Of a stretch of DNA of 64,000 bases, positions 1 to 8,981 are shown piece by piece. This DNA comes from Rhodospirillales bacterium (GTDB lineage: Bacteria > Pseudomonadota > Alphaproteobacteria > Micavibrionales > Micavibrionaceae). The position numbers and the translations under genes were made by a program. The number at the start of each line of letters is the position of its first letter. The stretch's first letter is position 1. The notes under the pieces are model-generated. The model was not told where the DNA came from, searched no databases, and saw only the letters and a program-made list of their open reading frames with translations. Where the stretch lies: NCBI GenBank assembly GCA_020638285.1, contig JACKIV010000002.1:310001-374000 (forward strand), in the 5' to 3' direction.

Positions 1-867
1 GGCGAGAGATTGGAAAGTGTGGCTGCTCTGGAATGGCTGTGCCTGCGTGTGTCGGAGAAGGCAGGCGTTAAAACAGCCAGACACGCGCTTGTTGAAATGC
101 CGGACGGGTTGCCGCCTGCAACGCTTGTTGAGCGGTTCGACATCCCCCGGAACGAGGTGGATGCCCGGAAAATCCTGATGCAGGATTTTTGCTCTCTGGC
201 AAAGATTCCGTCACACGAAAAGGACAAGGGCTCTGTTGAGCAATGTGCCCGGCTTTTGAAGGGAGAATCCATAAACTGGGAGCACGACCGGGTGGCTTTT
301 TTTGACAGGGTGGTGTTGTCCTATGCCCTCCGGGACGGGGATATGCACAGGAAAAATCTGTCCATTCTCAAAAAGATAGAAGGCTGTGATCCGGATACGC
401 TCAATGTTGAGTTCGCCCCTGCATACGATATGGTATCTACCGCAGTTTATAAAAATGGCGATCAGATGATTTTGCCCCTGAATGGAAAGAAAGAAGGCCT
501 GAACCGCAAGACATGGGAATATTTTGGGCGGACTCTCGGTATGGATCCAAAAGAGGCCGCGGATCGCGCCCTCAGTCTGATTGAGCGCGTGGCAAGCTCT
601 GCGGTGGAGGTTTGCCGTGATTTGCCACCTGAAATCAGGACGCATCCGGGGTGCGTTTATGACTTGCAACGGGCAACGACGGAGATGGTTGATCTGGCAA
701 GGAAAAACGGCCTGAATACGCCGGAATGGGAGGGTGTTTACGAGGAGAAGGCTGCAAAGCCTTCGAAAGAGGATGCACACCGGGAAAAACGCCATAAAAT
801 CCGGATTAAAAGGGGGCTGGAATACAAGGACACAAATCCGTTCTCGTTGATGGAGATGGAAATCTAG
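1..867 (+). CDS. HipA-like serine/threonine kinase, 5'-truncated by window edge
   Basis: This is the C-terminal part of a HipA-type kinase, the toxin of HipBA type II toxin-antitoxin systems, which phosphorylates aminoacyl-tRNA synthetases in characterised members. The frame is open from base 1, so the true start lies outside the window. The catalytic loop [12 protein letters not shown] (Asp, His, Lys-Asn in the HipA order) is near residue 113, and the metal-binding segment APAYDMVST follows about 30 residues later, as in the family. The tail is lysine and arginine rich. A HipB-like antitoxin would be expected just upstream but cannot be seen. The family call rests on these two motifs and the overall layout; whether it is an active toxin is unknown. 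Confidence 0.8.
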   Translation, partial: GERLESVAALEWLCLRVSEKAGVKTARHALVEMPDGLPPATLVERFDIPRNEVDARKILMQDFCSLAKIPSHEKDKGSVEQCARLLKGESINWEHDRVAFFDRVVLSYALRDGDMHRKNLSILKKIEGCDPDTLNVEFAPAYDMVSTAVYKNGDQMILPLNGKKEGLNRKTWEYFGRTLGMDPKEAADRALSLIERVASSAVEVCRDLPPEIRTHPGCVYDLQRATTEMVDLARKNGLNTPEWEGVYEEKAAKPSKEDAHREKRHKIRIKRGLEYKDTNPFSLMEMEI

Positions 868-938
868 AAGCCGTCAAAGGATTGACACAATTAGGAGAAA
901 TACTCAGACTCCTCGAAACTCTGTGGACGGATGACGTG

Positions 939-1640
939 ATGCCCCAGACCATTATTCTTGTAGATGACGACCGGAATATCCTGACCTCTGTGGCGATGGC
1001 GCTGGAGGCCGAGGGTTTTGTGGTGAAAACCTTTAATGACGGCGAGGAGGGGCTCAAGGGCATTCTCGCAGAGCCGCCCGATCTTGTGATTCTGGATATT
1101 AAAATGCCCCGGATGGACGGGATGGAGGTCTTGAGCCGTCTGCGCGAAAGCTCCGCCCTGCCGGTCATTTTCCTGACATCGAAAGACGACGAGGTGGACG
1201 AGATCGTAGGGCTGCGCATGGGCGCGGACGACTATATTACAAAGCCGTTTTCCCAGCGTCTGCTGATTGAGCGCATCCGCGCCCTGCTGCGTCGTCAGAC
1301 CCTGAAAGCGCCCAAAAGCGAAGCAGAGGAATCAAGGAACAGAACCGTTCGCGGGCATCTGGAGATGGACGATTCACGCCATCAATGCACATGGAAAGGC
1401 CGTCCCGTTAATTTGACCGTGACGGAATATCTTCTGGTCAAGGCGCTGGCCCAGCGTCCCGGTCACGTTAAGAATCGCGACCAACTCATTGATATGGCTT
1501 ATGGAGAGAATATCTATGTGGATGATCGGACCATCGATTCCCATGTCAAACGCGTGCGAAAAAAATTCAAGGCCGTGGATCAGGAATTTTCTCACATTGA
1601 AACGCTCTACGGGGTCGGGTATCGGTATAAAGAGGATTGA
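939..1640 (+). CDS. chvI: ChvI-type response regulator (OmpR family)
   Basis: A DNA-binding response regulator that pairs with the sensor kinase encoded 84 bases downstream. The receiver domain carries the acidic pocket VDDDRN, the phospho-acceptor in [15 protein letters not shown] and the conserved Lys in ITKPFSQR. The OmpR winged-helix domain ends in GVGYRYKED. The wording of the receiver is strongly ChvI-like; in alphaproteobacteria ChvG-ChvI (ExoS-ChvI) controls envelope and acid responses. I chose the ATG at 939 because the protein then begins [13 protein letters not shown] as in family members; a longer frame reaches a TTG at 882. The hprK/PTS genes that often follow chvG in rhizobia are absent here. 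Confidence 0.9.
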   Translation: MPQTIILVDDDRNILTSVAMALEAEGFVVKTFNDGEEGLKGILAEPPDLVILDIKMPRMDGMEVLSRLRESSALPVIFLTSKDDEVDEIVGLRMGADDYITKPFSQRLLIERIRALLRRQTLKAPKSEAEESRNRTVRGHLEMDDSRHQCTWKGRPVNLTVTEYLLVKALAQRPGHVKNRDQLIDMAYGENIYVDDRTIDSHVKRVRKKFKAVDQEFSHIETLYGVGYRYKED

Positions 1641-1656
1641 GTGTCTCCCTTATTGT

Positions 1657-1682
1657 GTCATTCCCCCGAAAGCGGGAACCGG
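1657..1682. repeat. Dispersed palindromic repeat, copy 1
   Basis: The segment gtcattcccccgaaagcggg and its next bases match a short palindromic repeat present at four other sites in this window (18571-18640, 43773-43800, 47033-47058, 47346-47368). Its core is a CCCGC/GCGGG-type stem around an AAAG-like loop. It lies between chvI and chvG and could form a hairpin in the transcript. Confidence 0.65.
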
Positions 1683-1724
1683 TTCCCCAGTGCGTTACCC
1701 GGTCTCTTCGGAGCATAATGGTCT

Positions 1725-3467
1725 GTGCAGAAAGATCCCTCGAAATCTCTTGTCCAACAGGTCACGCGCGCCTCGGCCCGGCGGCGGTGGCGCGGTGTGC
1801 GACGGCGCTTTACGGGGCTGACGATCCGCATTTTCGGGGTCAATGTCATTCCGTTGCTGATCTTGTGGGTCGGAATTTTATATCTGGGTCAGTACAAGGA
1901 AAGCCTGATCCGCGCCGAGTTGGAAACGCTCAAGGCTCAAGCCCAGCTTTTCGCCGGAGCCATTGCCGAAGGGGCCGTTCGGCCCGTTCCCGTGATGCCA
2001 CGCGATCCCCCCGATTCCCGGATATATGGCCCTCTTTTGCCGCGCGAGCCCGAAGAGGTCGAGGCTCTGGCCCCGGATCTCTCCCGCCGGATGGTGCGCA
2101 GGCTCGGCGAGACGACCGAAAGCCGCACGCGCCTGTTTGACACGCAGGCCAGCATGATCGGGGATTCGTTCCAACTCGTGGGGCCTGGGGGCGTGGTTCA
2201 GGTGACCTCCCTGAAGGCGCCGCCGGATGATCGCTTTGATTTTTCAGACTTTATCGACTGGGCGGGCGAGATGATGGGGCGTTTCGTGCCCTTGACGATT
2301 GATCTGCCGCCTTATCCGGTGTGTCAGGACAAAAAAGCCCGGACCTGCCCGGATGTTACGCGCGGACTGGACGGGCGGGTGAGTTCTTCGGCATGGAAAG
2401 ATCCGGACGGGGGGATTTTACTGTCCGCCGCTGCGCCGGTTCAGAAAATCAAGCAGGTCATCGGCGTGGTTCTGCTGACCAAAAACGGACAGGATATCGA
2501 GGATGCCATGGTCCGGGTCCGGCGGGATTTCCTGCGCGTCTTTCTGGGCGCGTTGCTGATGACTTTCCTGCTGTCTTCGTATTTGTCTCGAGTGATTGGA
2601 AAGCCTCTGCGGCGTCTGGCGGTGGCGGCGGAGGCCGTACGGCTTGGGCGGACGCGCGGGACCGAGATTCCGGATTTGAGCGGACGGCGGGATGAAATCG
2701 GCGAGCTGTCTTCGGCCCTGCGGGATATGACCGGGGCGCTCTGGGACCGGATGGACAGTATCGAAAGCTTTGCCGCCGACGTGGCACACGAGATCAAAAA
2801 TCCGCTGACATCCCTGCGCAGCGCCGTGGAAACGGCGGCGAAAATCACCGATCCTGAAAAGCGCGACCAGCTTATGGCCATTGTTCTGGACGATGTGAAG
2901 CGACTTGATCGTCTCATCAGTGACATTTCGAGCGCTTCGCGTCTGGATGCCGAACTGTCGCGCGAAGAGCCGGAGCCAGTCGATCTGGGTGCATTGCTGG
3001 AGCGGATGTGTGACGCATTCCGGAAACCTCTGGCGAGAGCGGGATTGGAAGGCCTTGATGATACGGGCGGAATCCGGCTCGAAATTCCCGAAGGCGGGCC
3101 GGTTGTGGTTGCGGGAAATCAGGGACGTCTGGCCCAGGTTTTCCGGAATCTTCTAAGCAACGCCCTGTCTTTCTCGCCGCCCGAAGGCATCGTGACGGTG
3201 CGGGTCTTGCGCGCGAAAGGGTCTGTGACGGTGCATGTAGACGATCAGGGTCCCGGCATTCCGGAAAATCGCCTTGAGAAGATCTTTGAGCGATTCTATA
3301 CCGAGCGCCCGGCCCATGAGACATATGGCCAGCATTCCGGCCTTGGCCTGTCGATTGTGCGTCAGATTGTGGCGGCCCACGGCGGGACGATTCATGCCGA
3401 GAATCTGCGCGATGAGGCTGGACAGGTCACGGGCGCGCGCTTCAGTGTTGTCCTGAATACGGTGTGA
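1725..3467 (+). CDS. chvG: ChvG-type sensor histidine kinase
   Basis: A 580-residue membrane sensor kinase, cognate to the upstream regulator. A first transmembrane helix (about residues 38-55, GVNVIPLLILWVGILYL) leads into a periplasmic sensing region containing the ChvG-like stretch TESRTRLFDTQASMIGDS. A second helix (about 265-290) is followed by a HAMP domain, the H-box FAADVAHEIKNPLTSLR with the phosphorylated His, and an HATPase domain with N-box (NLLSNALSFS), G1 (DDQGPGIP) and G2 (HSGLGLSIV) motifs. The start is a GTG at 1725. Known homologues respond to acid or envelope stress through a periplasmic repressor; no such repressor gene is visible in this window. Confidence 0.88.
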   Translation: MQKDPSKSLVQQVTRASARRRWRGVRRRFTGLTIRIFGVNVIPLLILWVGILYLGQYKESLIRAELETLKAQAQLFAGAIAEGAVRPVPVMPRDPPDSRIYGPLLPREPEEVEALAPDLSRRMVRRLGETTESRTRLFDTQASMIGDSFQLVGPGGVVQVTSLKAPPDDRFDFSDFIDWAGEMMGRFVPLTIDLPPYPVCQDKKARTCPDVTRGLDGRVSSSAWKDPDGGILLSAAAPVQKIKQVIGVVLLTKNGQDIEDAMVRVRRDFLRVFLGALLMTFLLSSYLSRVIGKPLRRLAVAAEAVRLGRTRGTEIPDLSGRRDEIGELSSALRDMTGALWDRMDSIESFAADVAHEIKNPLTSLRSAVETAAKITDPEKRDQLMAIVLDDVKRLDRLISDISSASRLDAELSREEPEPVDLGALLERMCDAFRKPLARAGLEGLDDTGGIRLEIPEGGPVVVAGNQGRLAQVFRNLLSNALSFSPPEGIVTVRVLRAKGSVTVHVDDQGPGIPENRLEKIFERFYTERPAHETYGQHSGLGLSIVRQIVAAHGGTIHAENLRDEAGQVTGARFSVVLNTV

Positions 3468-3538
3468 CGGGCCTTTGACGCCGTACAGCCGCTTCCTAAC
3501 CGTTCAAAAGCAAAACCTTTTTTGCCCCCTTCCTTGCA

Positions 3539-3564
3539 CCCTTTCTTCCATGCAGGAAGAAGGG
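3539..3564 (+). terminator. Hairpin downstream of chvG
   Basis: ccctttcttcc and ggaagaaggg form a stem with one bulge around an atgca loop, about 70 bases after the chvG stop. There is no T-tract after it, so it may be a stabilising hairpin or a weak terminator rather than a strong intrinsic terminator. Confidence 0.35.
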
Positions 3565-3820
3565 CGCTGTTCGGATAGATAAGGACGGTCACAGCGTTTC
3601 AATCCGTCTTGCGCTCACAAAACATGGGGATCGTTCTGTGGAAAAGCACGGGATAAGGGCGGGAGAGTCAAGGGATGAGTGTAGGTATTTGTTCTGAAAA
3701 TATATAACATATTGTTTTAATTAAGTAAAAGGCGTCTCTTTTAATGTATTCTCCAAAAAGTTTCTGCATGCGGTGAAATGCGTCTTCAAAAGCCGAAAAA
3801 GTGCGGGCTTGCGTTGACGG
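3565..3820. other. AT-rich intergenic stretch before the mraZ operator
   Basis: No gene is visible here. The stretch is unusually AT-rich for this window (around 3700-3745 it is almost all A and T). It ends with a possible -35 element, ttgacg at 3814-3819, immediately before the MraZ boxes, so it probably holds the promoter region of the dcw cluster. I could not assign a convincing -10. Confidence 0.4.
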
Positions 3821-3865
3821 CCCATCTATTCCCATGGTATCCCATAGATATCCATGGCGTCCCGT
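3821..3865 (+). promoter_or_regulatory. MraZ operator: five boxes at 10-bp period
   Basis: CCCAT occurs at 3821, 3831 and 3841, with TCCAT at 3851 and CCCGT at 3861, each starting exactly 10 bases after the last. On the opposite strand these read TGGGN units separated by five bases, which is the MraZ binding pattern described in Escherichia coli. The array sits 82 bases upstream of the mraZ start and overlaps or follows the likely promoter, so autorepression by MraZ is the natural reading. The last two boxes are degenerate. Confidence 0.82.
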
Positions 3866-3946
3866 TTTGAGTCGGGCGGGTGGTGCAGGATTTTTCGGAA
3901 GTCTTCAGATTTTCCCGATATTGACAGGGTTTCAGGCAGGCGCACC

Positions 3947-4402
3947 GTGGCTCTTTTTCTGTCCACATATGTCAATAAAATCGACAAGAAGGGGCGGATT
4001 TCCGTTCCTGCGCCTTTCCGCGCCGCGCTTTCGGGGCAGTCTTTTCAAGGTGTTGTCCTGTTCCGGGGACAGTCTCAGGCGTGTCTGGAAGGATTTGGAC
4101 ACGATTATATGGACGAGATCGGCGCGCGCCTCGATCGGTTCGACCTGTTTTCCGAAGAGCAGGACGAACTGGCCACCGCGATTTTTGCGCAGGCCGCGCC
4201 GCTTCCCTTTGATGGCGAGGGGCGGATCGTATTGCCGCCAGAGTTGATGGACCATGCGGGGATTTCCGCCGAGGCGGCCTTTGCCGGGATGGGCCGGAAG
4301 TTCCAGATCTGGGAGCCCGGCGCCCTGCGCGCCCGCGCCGATCAGGCCCGCGCCGCCATCCGCGCCAAGGGGCTGACCTTGCCCAGAGGAGAGGCCGCAT
4401 GA
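3947..4402 (+). CDS. mraZ: Transcriptional regulator MraZ
   Basis: MraZ is a ring-forming DNA-binding protein with two SpoVT/AbrB-like halves that represses its own dcw operon. Here the first half begins VALFLSTYVNKIDKKGRISV and the second contains FDGEGRIVLPPELMDHAGI. The frame extends upstream, but the GTG at 3947 gives the standard MraZ N-terminus and has a caggcagg ribosome site six bases before it, giving 151 residues, normal for the family. It heads the division cluster and overlaps rsmH by ATGA. The array of MraZ boxes upstream (3821-3865) supports autoregulation. Confidence 0.93.
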   Translation: MALFLSTYVNKIDKKGRISVPAPFRAALSGQSFQGVVLFRGQSQACLEGFGHDYMDEIGARLDRFDLFSEEQDELATAIFAQAAPLPFDGEGRIVLPPELMDHAGISAEAAFAGMGRKFQIWEPGALRARADQARAAIRAKGLTLPRGEAA

Positions 4403-5355
4403 GCGCTGCTTTTGCCTCTGTTTCCTCGCCCCATATTCCAGTGATGCTGGACGAAGTTCTGGCTGCCTTGAATCCCCGGGCGGGCGAAATTTATGTGGAC
4501 GGGACGCTGGGCGCTGGCGGATACAGCCGCGCGATTTTGAATGCGGCGGATTGCCGGGTTATCGGCATTGACCGCGATCCGTGGGCTGTTGAGCATGCGC
4601 GCGGGTTGGGAATGGGAGAGCGTCTTATCATTCTTCAGGGCCGATTTGGTGATATGAAAACGATTCTGATCGATGCCGGATTCGATGCCGTCGATGCTGT
4701 GATTCTGGATATTGGCGTGTCGTCCGTTCAACTGGATCAGGCCGAACGGGGTTTTTCCTTTCGGGCGGATGCGCCGCTGGATATGCGGATGGGGACGAAC
4801 GAAGACACGCCGACTGCTGCCGATATTGTAAACACGGCCCCGCAGACCGAACTGGAGCGCATCATCCGGGATTATGGAGAGGAGCGATTCGCGCGCAAGG
4901 TCGCGGCGGAAATCGTCCGGGTGCGTCGGGAAGCTCCTATCCTGACAACATTTGCGCTGGCGGATCTGGTTCGCCGGGTTGTGCGCCGCTCGCCCAAAGA
5001 CCAGATCGACCCGGCCACCCGGACGTTTCAGGCCTTGCGCATCGCCGTGAACGACGAACTGGGCGAGCTGGAGCGGGCGCTGGAGGCCGCGCAGGCGCTT
5101 TTGAACCCCGGCGGGCGCTTGATTGTCGTAACATTCCACTCTCTTGAAGATGGGATCGTTAAAACATTTCTGCGTGAGCGGAGCGGTGCGGGGCCGTCCG
5201 GGTCGCGTCATCTGCCCGATCAGGTGCGCGCAGCGGCGACATTCTCCGTCCCTTTGCGCAAGCCGCTTGAGCCCTCGGCGGACGAGTGTTCCCGTAATCC
5301 CCGCGCTCGGTCTGCTCGTTTGCGCTGCGCCATTAAAATGGAGGCTCTCTCATGA
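4399..5355 (+). CDS. rsmH: 16S rRNA m4C1402 methyltransferase RsmH (MraW)
   Basis: RsmH N4-methylates C1402 in the 16S rRNA decoding centre using S-adenosylmethionine. The SAM-binding motif VDGTLGAGGYSRAIL lies near residues 33-47, followed by the acidic VIGIDRD loop, and the family stretch RADAPLDMRM is present. The C-terminal part has the typical VVTFHSLEDGIVK and ends in a basic segment. At 318 residues it is full length. It overlaps mraZ by ATGA at its start and ftsL by ATGA at its end, indicating translational coupling. Confidence 0.95.
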   Translation: MSAAFASVSSPHIPVMLDEVLAALNPRAGEIYVDGTLGAGGYSRAILNAADCRVIGIDRDPWAVEHARGLGMGERLIILQGRFGDMKTILIDAGFDAVDAVILDIGVSSVQLDQAERGFSFRADAPLDMRMGTNEDTPTAADIVNTAPQTELERIIRDYGEERFARKVAAEIVRVRREAPILTTFALADLVRRVVRRSPKDQIDPATRTFQALRIAVNDELGELERALEAAQALLNPGGRLIVVTFHSLEDGIVKTFLRERSGAGPSGSRHLPDQVRAAATFSVPLRKPLEPSADECSRNPRARSARLRCAIKMEALS

Positions 5356-5723
5356 TTCGCCTGTCGACACTTTCGGGATATGGCTTGTCCGTGGCGGCGG
5401 CGGCGGCGTTGTTCTGGACCAGCCAGACGGTTCAAAAGGCTCAGGACCGGCTGGAAAAAGCCACGCATGAACTGGCGCGGGAGTCTGAATCCCTGCACGT
5501 CCTGCGCGCCGAATGGGATTACCTGAATCGCCCGGACCGGATCGAGATGCTGGCGCAGAAATATCTGGGCATGCAGCCCGCAGGGACAGGGGCCTTGATT
5601 GCGGATGCAGACGAAATTCCCCCCCCTGCTTTGGCAGAGACGGAGTTTTCCGGCTCCGGGCTGGACGCGGCGCAGGCCATTGCACTGGCTTCTATCGCGC
5701 CCGCTGCGGGAGCGCGGCGATGA
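5352..5723 (+). CDS. ftsL: Cell division protein FtsL
   Basis: A 123-residue bitopic protein with a short cytoplasmic N-terminus, one transmembrane helix (about residues 8-25) and a coiled-coil-prone periplasmic part (VQKAQDRLEKATHELARE). It contains the DYLNRPDRIEMLAQKYLGM segment that is conserved in alphaproteobacterial FtsL. FtsL forms a complex with FtsB and FtsQ at the divisome and helps activate FtsWI. Position between rsmH and ftsI, with ATGA overlaps on both sides, confirms the call despite low sequence conservation in this family. Confidence 0.9.
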   Translation: MIRLSTLSGYGLSVAAAAALFWTSQTVQKAQDRLEKATHELARESESLHVLRAEWDYLNRPDRIEMLAQKYLGMQPAGTGALIADADEIPPPALAETEFSGSGLDAAQAIALASIAPAAGARR

Positions 5724-7534
5724 GTTTTGGCCCGTTCCGAAAATCAACGGTTCAGATCGTCGGGACGCGGCGCTGCGCTCTGGATCAGGCGCGGGGGCGG
5801 ATGGTGGCCATCAGCGTTTTCTTTATGCTGGCGTGGATTCTGGTATCGGTCCGGGTGTTTGACCTGACGGTGATTCAGGGCGCGATGGCGCGCGCGGGAG
5901 TGGCGGAATCCGGCGGCGAGGAAGCCTTCAATCCTGAGATTGCGATGGGAAAGAGTCTCCGGGCTGATATCGTGGACCGCAATGGGGTGCTTTTGGCAAC
6001 GTCCTTGCGGACGGCCTCTTTGTACGTGGATCAGATTCTGGTTCACGATCCGGCGGCTTTGGGCGCCTCTTTGCATAATGTTTTTCCCGATACGTCTGCG
6101 AAGGAATTTGAATCGCGTCTCAAAGGTCGCAAGCGCTTTGCATGGGTACGGCGGAACCTGACGCCGGACGAGCATTATAAGGTTCTGGAGCTTGGTGATC
6201 CGGGGCTGGATTTTCAGGAAGAACCTCGCCGGATTTATCCGCAAGGTGCTCTGGCTTCCCATATCGTCGGATATGGTGATGTGGATGGCGAAGGACTGTC
6301 GGGGGTGGAGCGGGCGTTTGATGCCCGGCTTGCACGCGGGGGTGACCCGGTGCGGTTGTCGCTCGATATTCGGATTCAGCACGCTTTGCGCCGGGAAATC
6401 CAGACAGCCATGGAAGATTTTACCGCCAAGGGGGGCGTGGGCGTTGTTCTGGACGTGCGTACGGGCGAAATTCTGGGGGCGGTGTCTCTGCCCGATTTCG
6501 ATCCCCATCGCCCCGCCAAGGCGCCGGACAATGCCAAGCGCAACCGGGTGAGTCTGGATGTGTTTGAACTGGGCTCCGTCTTCAAGATTTTCTCGACGGC
6601 GGCGGCTTTGGATCTGCGGGATGTGTCCATAGGACAGGAGTTCGACGCGACGAAACCTCTTCGGCGTTATGGCTTTACGATTTCCGATTACCATCCGGAG
6701 CGGCGCTTTATGACCGTTCCCGAGATTTTCATGCATTCCTCGAACATCGGGGCGGCTTTGATGGGCGAGGCGGTCGGAACGGACGATCTGAGGACGTTTT
6801 ATGGACAGCTGGGTTTGACCTCAAAAATGAATCTGGAAATTGCCGAGACAGGAACGCCCCTGTTGCCTGATCCGTGGCGGGATATTCACACCTTGACGGC
6901 GTCTTATGGCTATGGAATCGCGGTCACGCCGCTGCAACTGGCGGCGGCGGTCTCGGCGATCGTGGGGAATGGGGTGTATGTCCCTCCGACTCTGCTGGCT
7001 ATGGAAGAGGGAGAAAAGCCCGGATCCGGCCAAAAGATTATTTCGCCCGATACGGTCAGGGAAATGCGCGCGCTTATGCGGCTTGTGGTCACGGACGGGA
7101 CAGGGAGCAATGCTGAAGTGCCCGGATATCGGGTCGGGGGAAAGACCGGAACCGCCGAGATGTCCGCAGGCGGGGGGTATGACACCAGCCGTCTGATTTC
7201 GTCTTTTGTCGGTGCGTTTCCGATTGACGATCCGCGTTATGTTATCTTTGTGGCGGTGGAGGAGCCCCATCCCAACACCCACAGCCATGGCTATGCCACA
7301 GGCGGATGGGTGGCCGCGCCCGCCGTCCGGCGGATCGTGATGTCCATGGGGGCGGCGTTGGGGTTGGATGTGGCGTTGAATGTTCCTGCGCAGGATCTGT
7401 CCGAGTCCTTGCGCCGCTATGTCCATGAAAAGCCGAAAGCTTCGATTCTCGCGCCCGTTTCTTTTACGCCTGCTCCATCGGACGGTCCGGCGCCTGTTTT
7501 TGTCAAGGGGGAGGCGAATCTTGCCGCGAATTGA
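5720..7534 (+). CDS. ftsI: Peptidoglycan transpeptidase FtsI (PBP3)
   Basis: The septal transpeptidase of the divisome, 604 residues from the ATG that overlaps the ftsL stop. A cytoplasmic tail leads to one transmembrane helix (about residues 28-48, VAISVFFMLAWILVSVRVF), then the PBP dimerisation domain and the transpeptidase domain. The catalytic motifs are all present: SVFK with nucleophile near S286, SSN near residues 340-342, and KTGT near 475-478. FtsI crosslinks septal peptidoglycan made by FtsW; ftsW is not in this window. It overlaps the start of murE by 14 bases. Confidence 0.95.
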   Translation: MSFGPFRKSTVQIVGTRRCALDQARGRMVAISVFFMLAWILVSVRVFDLTVIQGAMARAGVAESGGEEAFNPEIAMGKSLRADIVDRNGVLLATSLRTASLYVDQILVHDPAALGASLHNVFPDTSAKEFESRLKGRKRFAWVRRNLTPDEHYKVLELGDPGLDFQEEPRRIYPQGALASHIVGYGDVDGEGLSGVERAFDARLARGGDPVRLSLDIRIQHALRREIQTAMEDFTAKGGVGVVLDVRTGEILGAVSLPDFDPHRPAKAPDNAKRNRVSLDVFELGSVFKIFSTAAALDLRDVSIGQEFDATKPLRRYGFTISDYHPERRFMTVPEIFMHSSNIGAALMGEAVGTDDLRTFYGQLGLTSKMNLEIAETGTPLLPDPWRDIHTLTASYGYGIAVTPLQLAAAVSAIVGNGVYVPPTLLAMEEGEKPGSGQKIISPDTVREMRALMRLVVTDGTGSNAEVPGYRVGGKTGTAEMSAGGGYDTSRLISSFVGAFPIDDPRYVIFVAVEEPHPNTHSHGYATGGWVAAPAVRRIVMSMGAALGLDVALNVPAQDLSESLRRYVHEKPKASILAPVSFTPAPSDGPAPVFVKGEANLAAN

Positions 7535-8981
7535 TCTACCTGACTTCGGTGCTGAAATAGACATAACTGGACTTTCTGCCGATAGTCGCCACGTCGAGCC
7601 GGGTTTTTTGTTTGCCGCCTTGCCGGGAACAAAAGCCCATGGGCGCGCGTTTATTCCGGCGGCTCTGGCGGCGGGGGCCGGGGTTATTCTGGCCCCGCCT
7701 GGAACGGTTCTGCCACCACAGAGCGCGGCGCGCCTGATTACGGCCCCGAATCCTGAGCACCTGTTTTCCAAAATCGCAGCAGCATTTTACGCGAACGCAC
7801 AACCTGAAAAAATCGTGGCCGTCACGGGCACGAACGGCAAGACGTCTACCGTGTCGTTTTGTGCGCAACTTTGGGACGGGGCAGGCCTGCGCGCGGCGGC
7901 GCTGGGGACGCTGGGGGTGACCGGCAACATCGTGACCCGCGAAGGCTCCATGACCACGCCGGACACAGCCAGTTTGCATAAGATTTTGTCGGAGCTGGCC
8001 GAGGCAGGAGTGGAGCGTCTTGCGATGGAAGCTTCCAGCCACGGTCTGGCCCAGCATCGCATGGACGCGGTGACTCTCGCGGCGGCGGGGTTTACGAATC
8101 TGACCCGCGACCATCTGGATTATCACGGGTCGATGGAGGCCTATTTTGCCGCGAAAACGCGCCTGTTTTCCGAAATTCTCCCCAAGGGCGGCGCAGCCGT
8201 TTTGAACGCAGACATAGAGGCGTTTGGCGCGCTTGAGTCTGTGTGTCTTGCGCGGGGACAACGGATATTTTCTTATGGGCAGGGCGGTCGGGATATCGTT
8301 CTGAAAAAACTGACGCCAGATGCAAAGGGTTTGCGTCTGGCTCTGGACGTGCTGGGGCGGTCTTATGAATCGCTCGTCCCTGTGGCCGGGTTGTTTCAGG
8401 CAGAAAATATCCTGTGCGCTCTGGGGCTTGTTCTGGCAGATGACCCGGATCGGGTGGACGTGTTTCTGGAAAGACTTGAAGCTTTGTCCGCGCCGCCGGG
8501 CCGGGCTCAACGGGTGGGGGCTTTGCCGGGCGGCGCAGCGGTCTATGTTGATTATGCACACACACCTGATGGCCTTGAGACTATTCTCAAATCCCTGCGC
8601 GCGCATACGTCGGGGCGGCTGGTGTGTGTGTTTGGATGCGGGGGCGATCGCGACGCCGGAAAGCGGCCCCTGATGGGCGTGATCGCGGCGCGCGGGGCCG
8701 ATTTATGCATCATCACGGACGACAATCCGCGCACCGAAGATCCCGCGAAAATCCGGGCGGAGATTCGGGCGGCCACCCCCGGCGCGCTTGAGATCGGTGA
8801 TCGGCGGACGGCCATCCGTCATGCGGTGTCGATTCTGCAACCCGGAGACGTTCTGGTGATTGCCGGAAAAGGGCATGAGCGTGGCCAGATTATCGGCACG
8901 CGCACCGAACCCTTCGACGATGTGGAAGAAGCGCTTGCCGCCCTTGAGAGCAGGATCGCAGAAAAGGAATTGGCGTTATGA
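7521..8981 (+). CDS. murE: UDP-MurNAc-tripeptide synthetase MurE
   Basis: MurE adds the third residue to the cytoplasmic peptidoglycan precursor. The ATP-binding loop VTGTNGKTST is near residues 101-110, and the motif DNPR near residue 401 marks the meso-diaminopimelate-specific form. The open frame extends far into ftsI, but a TTG at 7521 preceded by aagggggagg at six bases is the best start, giving 486 residues, normal length. It overlaps ftsI by 14 bases and murF by ATGA. dapB, which acts in the pathway supplying diaminopimelate, lies at 61.7 kb. Confidence 0.93.
   Translation: MPRIDLPDFGAEIDITGLSADSRHVEPGFLFAALPGTKAHGRAFIPAALAAGAGVILAPPGTVLPPQSAARLITAPNPEHLFSKIAAAFYANAQPEKIVAVTGTNGKTSTVSFCAQLWDGAGLRAAALGTLGVTGNIVTREGSMTTPDTASLHKILSELAEAGVERLAMEASSHGLAQHRMDAVTLAAAGFTNLTRDHLDYHGSMEAYFAAKTRLFSEILPKGGAAVLNADIEAFGALESVCLARGQRIFSYGQGGRDIVLKKLTPDAKGLRLALDVLGRSYESLVPVAGLFQAENILCALGLVLADDPDRVDVFLERLEALSAPPGRAQRVGALPGGAAVYVDYAHTPDGLETILKSLRAHTSGRLVCVFGCGGDRDAGKRPLMGVIAARGADLCIITDDNPRTEDPAKIRAEIRAATPGALEIGDRRTAIRHAVSILQPGDVLVIAGKGHERGQIIGTRTEPFDDVEEALAALESRIAEKELAL

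Noticed and set aside
882..938. ttgacaca at 881 as a -35 element for chvI
   Set aside because: No -10 at a reasonable distance was found; the nearest candidate has a spacer of only about 13 bases.
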